Part shown: piece by piece, positions 59,424 through 64,000 of the stretch
How the letters are laid out: every line of letters starts with the position of its first letter
Numbering within the stretch: the first letter of the stretch is position 1
Origin: Saccharomonospora piscinae
GTDB taxonomy: Bacteria; Actinomycetota; Actinomycetes; Mycobacteriales; Pseudonocardiaceae
Reading direction: 5' to 3'
DNA: 64,000 nt
Assembly (NCBI RefSeq): GCF_005862235.1
Contig: NZ_VCEK01000003.1
Location: forward strand, 186,199 to 250,198
Translations under genes and position numbers: made by a program
Notes under the pieces: generated by a model
Told to the model about the DNA's origin: nothing
The model's database searches: none
What the model saw: only the letters and a program-made list of their open reading frames with translations

Positions 59424-61421
59424 ATGTCAGCTGACCGTGGCCGAAAATCGGTTCCGATTTTCGCTGTCGTCATCACGCTTGTGACGCTCTACCTGGCCGG
59501 GCAGAGCGCGGTGGCGGTGAACGGCGCGGACCAGGTCGCCGAGCCGTACCAGTTCCGGGAAATGCCGATCCCGATGCCCGAGGGGTACGAGGACCAGCCG
59601 ATGAAGGACATCCGGCAGGTCAACCCCGACTACGAGCACATCCAGGCCTGGATCTCGGCGATCGGCGCGTCCGTGGCGATCAACGACCTGACCGGCAACG
59701 GCCGGGCGAGTTCGCTGTGCCTCGTGGACCCCCGGACCGACGACGTCGTCGTGACGCACACACCGACGGCGCCGCAGCAGGACCGGTTCGAGCCCTTCGT
59801 GCTCGATCCGGCCCCGCTGCCCTACGACGACACGATGGCGCCGACCGGCTGCACGCCCGGCGACTTCAACATGGACGGCCGGATGGACCTGCTGGTCAGC
59901 TACTGGGGCCGCACGCCGATCCTCTACCTGGCGAAGTCGGACGCGACCACGGTGAGCGACGACGCATACCAGCGGCAGGAGCTGGTGCCCTCGAACTCGG
60001 CCGACGGCCGCTACCACGGTCCGAAGTGGAACACCGACGCCGTCCACGTGAGCGACTTCGACGGTGACGGGCGCCCGGACATCTTCATCGGCAACTACTT
60101 TCCCGACTCGGACGTGCTCGACCCGGACGGAATGAAGAACGTCGAGATGATGCTGTCGATGTCCAGCGGCACCAACGCGGGCGGTGGGCATGTGCTGCGC
60201 TGGCATTCGGCAACCTCCGGTGAGCAGCCCTCCGCCTCGTACGTGCCGGAACCGAAGGCCATTCCGTACGAGGCGGCCACCGGCTGGACCCTCGCCGCGT
60301 CCGGTGCGGATCTGGACGGCGACGGGTTGCCGGAGCTCTACATCGCCAACGACTTCGGCCACGACCACCTGCTGCACAACCGGTCGACGCCGGGAAGCAT
60401 CCGGTTCGGACTCGCCGAGGGGTCGGGATCACCGCTGACCCCGAAATCGTTCGTGCTGGGCGACGACTCCTTCAAGGGCATGGGTGTCGACTTCGGCGAC
60501 CCGACCAGCAAGGGCAGTTTCGACATCATGGTCAGCAACATCACGGTCGCGTGGGGCCTCCAGGAGAGCAACTACCTGTGGGAGAACCAGACCGGCAGCA
60601 CGGCGGAGATGCGCGAACGGTTGGCCGCGGGCGAGGCACCCTTCACCCAGCGTGCGGAGGAGTACGGGCTGGCGTGGACGGGATGGTGCTGGGACGTCAA
60701 GTTCGGCGACTTCCTCAACGACGGGGACCTGGCCATCGTGCAGGCCGACGGCTTCATCAAGGGCGAGCGAAACCGGTGGAACTGGCTGCAGGAGCTGGCG
60801 ACCGTGAACGACGTCCTCATGAGCAACCCGGCCATGTGGCCGAACATGCAGGAGGGCGACGATCTCGCCGGGGACGACGTCCTGGCCTTCTACGCCCAGA
60901 AGCCGGACGGCAGGTACGTCAACATCTCGGAACAACTCGGCCTCGACGTGCCGGTCCCATCGCGGGCCATCGCGACCGGTGACACGACCGGTACCGGCGC
61001 GCTCGACTTCGCCGTCGCCCGCCAGTGGGCCCCGCCCTCCTTCTACAAGAACGAGTCCGAGGATCTCGGGTCGGCACTGACCCTGCGGTTGTACCGGCCG
61101 ACCGAGGACGACGCGGCCTCCGGTGAGGCCGGTGAGCTGACGGGCCTTTCGGGCCTCGGATCGCCGGCCTACGGTGCCACCGTCACCGTGACGACCGCGG
61201 ACGGCCGCGAGCAGGTGTCGCGTCTGGACGGTGGTGGCGGGCACAGCGGGTTCCGCAGCTTCGAGGTCCGGTTCGGCCTCGGTGAGGAGACCGGACCGGT
61301 GCGGGCGCGGCTGAACTGGCGGGACACCGACGGCCAGCTGCGTGAGCAGACCGTGGAACTCGATCCGGGCACGCACTCGCTCGTGCTCTCCGACAGCGCG
61401 CGGAAGGTGTCCGACCGATGA
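59424..61421 (+). CDS. UNBV/SgcE4-type FG-GAP (ASPIC_UnbV) protein
   Basis: A 665-aa exported or membrane-anchored protein: N-terminal hydrophobic segment (VPIFAVVITLVTLYLAGQ, residues 11-28), then FG-GAP/VCBS-like repeats with Ca-binding loops (DFNMDGRMDLL, DFDGDGRPDIFIG, DLDGDGLPELYI), and a C-terminal ASPIC_UnbV-like domain (GATVTVTTADGREQVSRLDGG...LDPGTHSLVL). This is the UNBV member of the enediyne warhead cassette (function unknown). ATG 59424 after GCGAGGAG. Its stop overlaps the UNBU start (ATGA). Confidence 0.86.
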   Translation: MSADRGRKSVPIFAVVITLVTLYLAGQSAVAVNGADQVAEPYQFREMPIPMPEGYEDQPMKDIRQVNPDYEHIQAWISAIGASVAINDLTGNGRASSLCLVDPRTDDVVVTHTPTAPQQDRFEPFVLDPAPLPYDDTMAPTGCTPGDFNMDGRMDLLVSYWGRTPILYLAKSDATTVSDDAYQRQELVPSNSADGRYHGPKWNTDAVHVSDFDGDGRPDIFIGNYFPDSDVLDPDGMKNVEMMLSMSSGTNAGGGHVLRWHSATSGEQPSASYVPEPKAIPYEAATGWTLAASGADLDGDGLPELYIANDFGHDHLLHNRSTPGSIRFGLAEGSGSPLTPKSFVLGDDSFKGMGVDFGDPTSKGSFDIMVSNITVAWGLQESNYLWENQTGSTAEMRERLAAGEAPFTQRAEEYGLAWTGWCWDVKFGDFLNDGDLAIVQADGFIKGERNRWNWLQELATVNDVLMSNPAMWPNMQEGDDLAGDDVLAFYAQKPDGRYVNISEQLGLDVPVPSRAIATGDTTGTGALDFAVARQWAPPSFYKNESEDLGSALTLRLYRPTEDDAASGEAGELTGLSGLGSPAYGATVTVTTADGREQVSRLDGGGGHSGFRSFEVRFGLGEETGPVRARLNWRDTDGQLREQTVELDPGTHSLVLSDSARKVSDR

Positions 61422-62422
61422 CCACGACCGCCTCACAGCCACCGGCCTCTCCCGTCGCGCCGTCCCCGGCCACGCCGCCGTCGCCCGCGAAGCCCAAGCC
61501 CGACCCCCGCTACCTGGCCCTGCGCAACTTCGCGCTGTCCATCTCGGTGTTCAACATCTTCGGCTACGCCCTGCTCGGGTTCGAGCAGCCGTGGCTGTGG
61601 CCGATCTTCAGCGTGCTGACCGGTTATGCCGCTGAGCTGGCCTTCGAGACACTGGCCGCGTGGGCCTACCGCCGCAAGCCCCGGTACGCGGGCCGCGGTA
61701 AGCGCGGGCTGTACGAGTTCCTGCTCCCCGCGCACATCACCTCGATCGCCGTGAACATGCTCCTGTACGCCAACAACCAGTTCTGGCCGATCGCCTTCGG
61801 CGTCGTCGTGGGTGTGGGGGCCAAGTACGTGCTGTTCGCGCCGATCGCGGGCCGGACACGCCACTACATGAACCCGTCCAACTTCGGCATCGCCGCGACA
61901 CTCGTGGCCTTCAGCAGCTGGGTCAGTCTCGCCCCGCCGTACCAGTTCAGCGAGAACGCGAACACCTTCTGGCGGGTCATGATTCCGATCATCATCATCA
62001 CCGCAGGCACGACCATCAACGGCCTGCTGACGAAACGGATCCCGCTGATCGTCGGGTGGCTCGGCGGGTTCGCCATCCAGGCGTTCGTCCGGCACTGGAT
62101 CTGGGACGTGTCGCTGTACGGCGCGCTGAGCGTGATGACCGGCATCGCCTTCGTGCTGTTCACGAACTACATGATCACTGATCCGGGCACGACCCCCATG
62201 AAGCCACGCAACCAGTTCGTGTTCGGCGCCTCCGTGGCCACCGTCTACGGCGTACTGATGGTGTTCGATGTGGTCTACACCATGTTCTTCGCGACGGCGC
62301 TCGTCTGCCTCGGGCGTGGCCTCGGCTGGTGGGGCGCGCGGCTGCGGCAGCGCATCCGGCAGCGGCGGGCCGAGACGATCCGAGCGAACATCCTGAGCAG
62401 TGGGGAGACATCGCCATCATGA
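61418..62422 (+). CDS. UNBU/SgcE5-type membrane protein
   Basis: A 334-aa integral membrane protein with about eight hydrophobic helices after a Pro/Ala-rich N-terminus: NFALSISVFNIFGYALLGFEQPW, FLLPAHITSIAVNMLLYANNQFW, RHYMNPSNFGIAATL, MTGIAFVLFTNYMITDPGTTPMKP. It resembles the UNBU family conserved in enediyne clusters and the RnfD/NqrB-like transporter fold (DPGTTP motif). Its stop overlaps the thioesterase start by 4 bases, so no polyketide synthase gene lies between UNBU and TEBC. Confidence 0.87.
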   Translation: MTTTASQPPASPVAPSPATPPSPAKPKPDPRYLALRNFALSISVFNIFGYALLGFEQPWLWPIFSVLTGYAAELAFETLAAWAYRRKPRYAGRGKRGLYEFLLPAHITSIAVNMLLYANNQFWPIAFGVVVGVGAKYVLFAPIAGRTRHYMNPSNFGIAATLVAFSSWVSLAPPYQFSENANTFWRVMIPIIIITAGTTINGLLTKRIPLIVGWLGGFAIQAFVRHWIWDVSLYGALSVMTGIAFVLFTNYMITDPGTTPMKPRNQFVFGASVATVYGVLMVFDVVYTMFFATALVCLGRGLGWWGARLRQRIRQRRAETIRANILSSGETSPS

Positions 62423-62889
62423 CGCCGTACTACGAGCTGCGGCACCTGGTGGGCTTCGAGGAGACCACCGTCGTCGGCAACGTCTACTTCTCCAACTACC
62501 TGCGGTGGCAGGGCAAGTGCCGGGAGATGTTCCTGCGGGAGCACGCGCCCGAGGTACTGGCGGACTTCGGCACGGACGTCATCCTGTTCACCGTCAAGGT
62601 CGAGTGCGAGTTCGTCGCCGAACTCGCACTGTTCGACGAACTGTCCATCCGGATGCGGCTGGTCGAGCTGACCCAGACGCAGATCGAGTTCGGGTTCGAC
62701 TACGTCAGGTTGCACGAGGACGGCGGTGAGGAACTGGTGGCCCGGGGCGGGCAGCGCGTGGCCTGCGTCAGCGGCCAGGGCGCCGCGCGGCCGATCAAGG
62801 TGCCGTCCGCACTGCGTGACGCGCTGGCTCCCTACGCGGCCGACCCGGCTTCGCGAGCGCGGAACTCCGCCGCGGTGAGGAACGGTTGA
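62419..62889 (+). CDS. Enediyne hot-dog thioesterase (TEBC/SgcE10)
   Basis: A 156-aa single hot-dog-fold acyl-thioesterase: YYELRHLVGFEETTVVGNVYFSNYLRWQG, CREMFLREHAPEVL, ILFTVKVECEFVAELALFDELSIRMRL, matching the TEBC/SgcE10/DynE7 family that releases the linear polyene from the enediyne polyketide synthase. The synthase itself is missing from the window. ATG 62419 overlaps the UNBU stop. The reductase gene follows at 62892. Confidence 0.9.
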   Translation: MTPYYELRHLVGFEETTVVGNVYFSNYLRWQGKCREMFLREHAPEVLADFGTDVILFTVKVECEFVAELALFDELSIRMRLVELTQTQIEFGFDYVRLHEDGGEELVARGGQRVACVSGQGAARPIKVPSALRDALAPYAADPASRARNSAAVRNG

Positions 62890-62891
62890 GC

Positions 62892-63413
62892 ATGGACCAG
62901 GCTGATCAGCGCGCTCCCGGTGAGCCCGCGCCCCTTCTCGATCCGCTGCGGTTTCGCGGTGTGCTGGGCAAGTTCGCCACCGGTGTCACGGTCGTGACCG
63001 CGGGCCCCGAGATGCCGAGGGGAATGACCGTCAACGCCTTCAGCTCGGTGTCGCTCCAGCCACCGACCATCCTGGTGTGTGTGCAGCGCAGTAGCTCAAT
63101 GCACCAGGCGATCCTGGCGAACGACGCCTTCGCCATCTCGGTGCTGTCGGCCGAGCAGGAGTGGATCGCCAGGCACTTCGCCAACCGGGCCCGGCCTCGC
63201 GGCGAGGCCGAGTTCGCGGCGATCGACTGGGTGACCGGAAGGCACACCGGTGTGCGGCTCATCGCCGATGCCGTCGCCTGGATCGAGTGCAGGCTCGCCG
63301 AGGTGTACGACGGCGGTGACCATTCCATCTTCCTCGGCTCCGTGCTGGCGATCGAGTGTGGGACGGTGTCGGACCCGCTGCTGTTTTTCAGCGGCGACTA
63401 CCGCCTTCGGTGA
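62892..63413 (+). CDS. Flavin reductase (SgcE6-like)
   Basis: A 173-aa flavin reductase of the HpaC/SgcE6 class: FRGVLGKFATGVTVVTAGPEMPRGMTVNAFSSVSLQPPTILVCV, FAISVLSAEQEWIARHFAN, and the late GGDHSIFLGSVLAIE. It supplies reduced flavin to two-component monooxygenases, here most likely those at 36984 and 40376. A TTG at 62886 is possible, but ATG 62892 is preferred. It ends before a bidirectional terminator. Confidence 0.92.
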   Translation: MDQADQRAPGEPAPLLDPLRFRGVLGKFATGVTVVTAGPEMPRGMTVNAFSSVSLQPPTILVCVQRSSSMHQAILANDAFAISVLSAEQEWIARHFANRARPRGEAEFAAIDWVTGRHTGVRLIADAVAWIECRLAEVYDGGDHSIFLGSVLAIECGTVSDPLLFFSGDYRLR

Positions 63414-63433
63414 TCCCACCTTCCGACCCGGCG

Positions 63434-63475
63434 GCGAATGGCCCTCCTGCGGATAATCCGCGGAGGGCCATTCGC
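63434..63475. terminator. Bidirectional terminator
   Basis: A near-perfect 42-base palindrome: outer stem GCGAATGGCCCTCC (63434-63447) with its complement at 63462-63475 and an inner stem GCGGAT/ATCCGC, between the converging flavin reductase and AraC genes. Confidence 0.88.
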
Positions 63476-63479
63476 ACTC

Positions 63480-64000
63480 TCAGGAACTCCGGGCCTGCTC
63501 CATCGCGGCGATCTCCGCCGGAGGTTTGCAGCTGTCCAGTTCCGGAATCACCATGAGGATGGGCGGGTCGAGCGCGCGGGTGGGGTGCAGCGCGATGTCC
63601 ACCCTGCTCGTCGAGGCGGCACGCACCGAGACCGGTACCCCCGAGCCGAAGAACATCGGCTTACGCTCCCAGGGCGCGACGTCGAAGTTGTCCGCCTCCA
63701 CGGCCGCGGCGCACACGTACCACTCACCGGGCGGGACCGCGCTCAGCAGGTAGTGACCGGAGTACTCGACGATGTCGCACGACACGGGTGTGCCCTGCAG
63801 GATCGGGCTCTCGAAGACCCCGACGTAGACCCGGATGCGCCGGTCGCTCGGCGGGACGGCCAGCCTGCCGAAGACGGTGCCGCACTGCGCCGGGTCGTCG
63901 GCTCGTCCGGGCGGCGCGACCATGCCGGTTCCGGTCCTGGCCAGCTGCCGGTACTGTCCGGGCGCCACACCGACGCACTTGGCGAAGCGGGTGGTGAAGG
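63480..64000 (-). CDS. AraC-type regulator, N-terminus cut by window edge
   Basis: The leftward frame is open to the right edge and ends at 63480. The visible part begins FTTRFAKCVGVAPGQYRQL, which is the end of an AraC DNA-binding domain (second HTH of the family reads FxxxFxxxxGxxPxxYR). It is followed by the same ~120-aa C-terminal domain as the regulator at 29323: IRVYVGVFESPILQGTPVSC, GHYLLSAVPPGEWYVCAAAVE, ALDPPILMVIPEL. The two proteins are paralogues and likely bracket the pathway. The start lies beyond the window. Confidence 0.8.
   Translation of the reverse strand, partial: FTTRFAKCVGVAPGQYRQLARTGTGMVAPPGRADDPAQCGTVFGRLAVPPSDRRIRVYVGVFESPILQGTPVSCDIVEYSGHYLLSAVPPGEWYVCAAAVEADNFDVAPWERKPMFFGSGVPVSVRAASTSRVDIALHPTRALDPPILMVIPELDSCKPPAEIAAMEQARSS

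Noticed and set aside
26655-63413. Enediyne or other modular polyketide synthase
   Set aside because: No ketosynthase motif or ORF of sufficient size exists in any frame of this region.
1-64000. CRISPR array, rRNA or replication origin
   Set aside because: No regularly spaced repeats, rRNA-like sequence or DnaA-box cluster was seen.

Overview
The window is high-GC actinobacterial DNA, with GTG/TTG starts, ATGA and TGATG gene overlaps and long polycistronic runs. The left end, galU - moeA/glp - rimJ-like - sepX/glpR - tRNA-Ala, is a conserved actinobacterial neighbourhood. Together with the secondary-metabolism content it suggests a Pseudonocardiaceae-type filamentous actinomycete. The family-level placement is inference.

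Region 1 (1-4020) is housekeeping: UDP-glucose pyrophosphorylase (cut by the window edge), a MoeA/gephyrin homologue whose canonical active-site motif is altered, a GNAT acetyltransferase, a SepX/GlpR divisome membrane protein and tRNA-Ala(CGC).

Region 2 (about 4020-15800) is a defence island inserted after the tRNA. It is visibly richer in A/T-ending codons than its neighbours and is flanked by decayed insertion sequences. A C5-cytosine DNA methyltransferase is followed by three overlapping genes of 604, 483 and 1669 aa: a P-loop ATPase with a Cys cluster, an unrecognised protein, and a giant protein with a C-terminal FtsK/HerA motor. Size, order and motifs resemble the DptF-DptG-DptH restriction module of phosphorothioate (Dnd) systems, but no dndABCDE genes are present. 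A convergent vsr endonuclease gene closes the island. The best reading is a methyltransferase-gated DptFGH-like restriction system. This is the first candidate for an undescribed system. A 338-bp insertion-sequence derivative with matching inverted ends and a 5-bp target duplication lies just beyond it.

Region 3 (15.8-26.7 kb) is ordinary accessory chromosome: a broken DUF1330 gene, an NTF2-like protein, an XRE/MmyB regulator with a perfect 21-bp palindrome upstream, an HxlR regulator divergent from a DUF899 protein, a two-component system next to a MacB-type ABC exporter, and an MFS exporter coupled to a flavin monooxygenase.

Region 4 (26.7-64 kb, running off the right edge) is a secondary-metabolite cluster with most of the hallmark accessory genes of nine-membered enediyne clusters. 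These are DUF1702/UNBL, UNBV, UNBU, the TEBC hot-dog thioesterase, an SgcE6-type flavin reductase, an SgcJ-type protein, an epoxide hydrolase, a GMC oxidoreductase with its small partner, a P450, two acyl-CoA-dehydrogenase-fold monooxygenases, a free-standing condensation enzyme and an adenylation-PCP didomain. The enediyne polyketide synthase is absent from the window, and UNBU and TEBC are directly fused by a 4-base overlap where it commonly sits. Extra tailoring genes are a ThDP enzyme, class-III aminotransferase, two flavin oxidases of the BBE/VAO type, an LLM oxidoreductase, DUF2855 and DUF2306 proteins, two methyltransferases and two paralogous MFS exporters. Most lie in one 20-kb leftward operon-like run (50.9 to 30.2 kb). 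Two related AraC regulators with the same unusual C-terminal domain bracket the region (29.3 and 63.5 kb).
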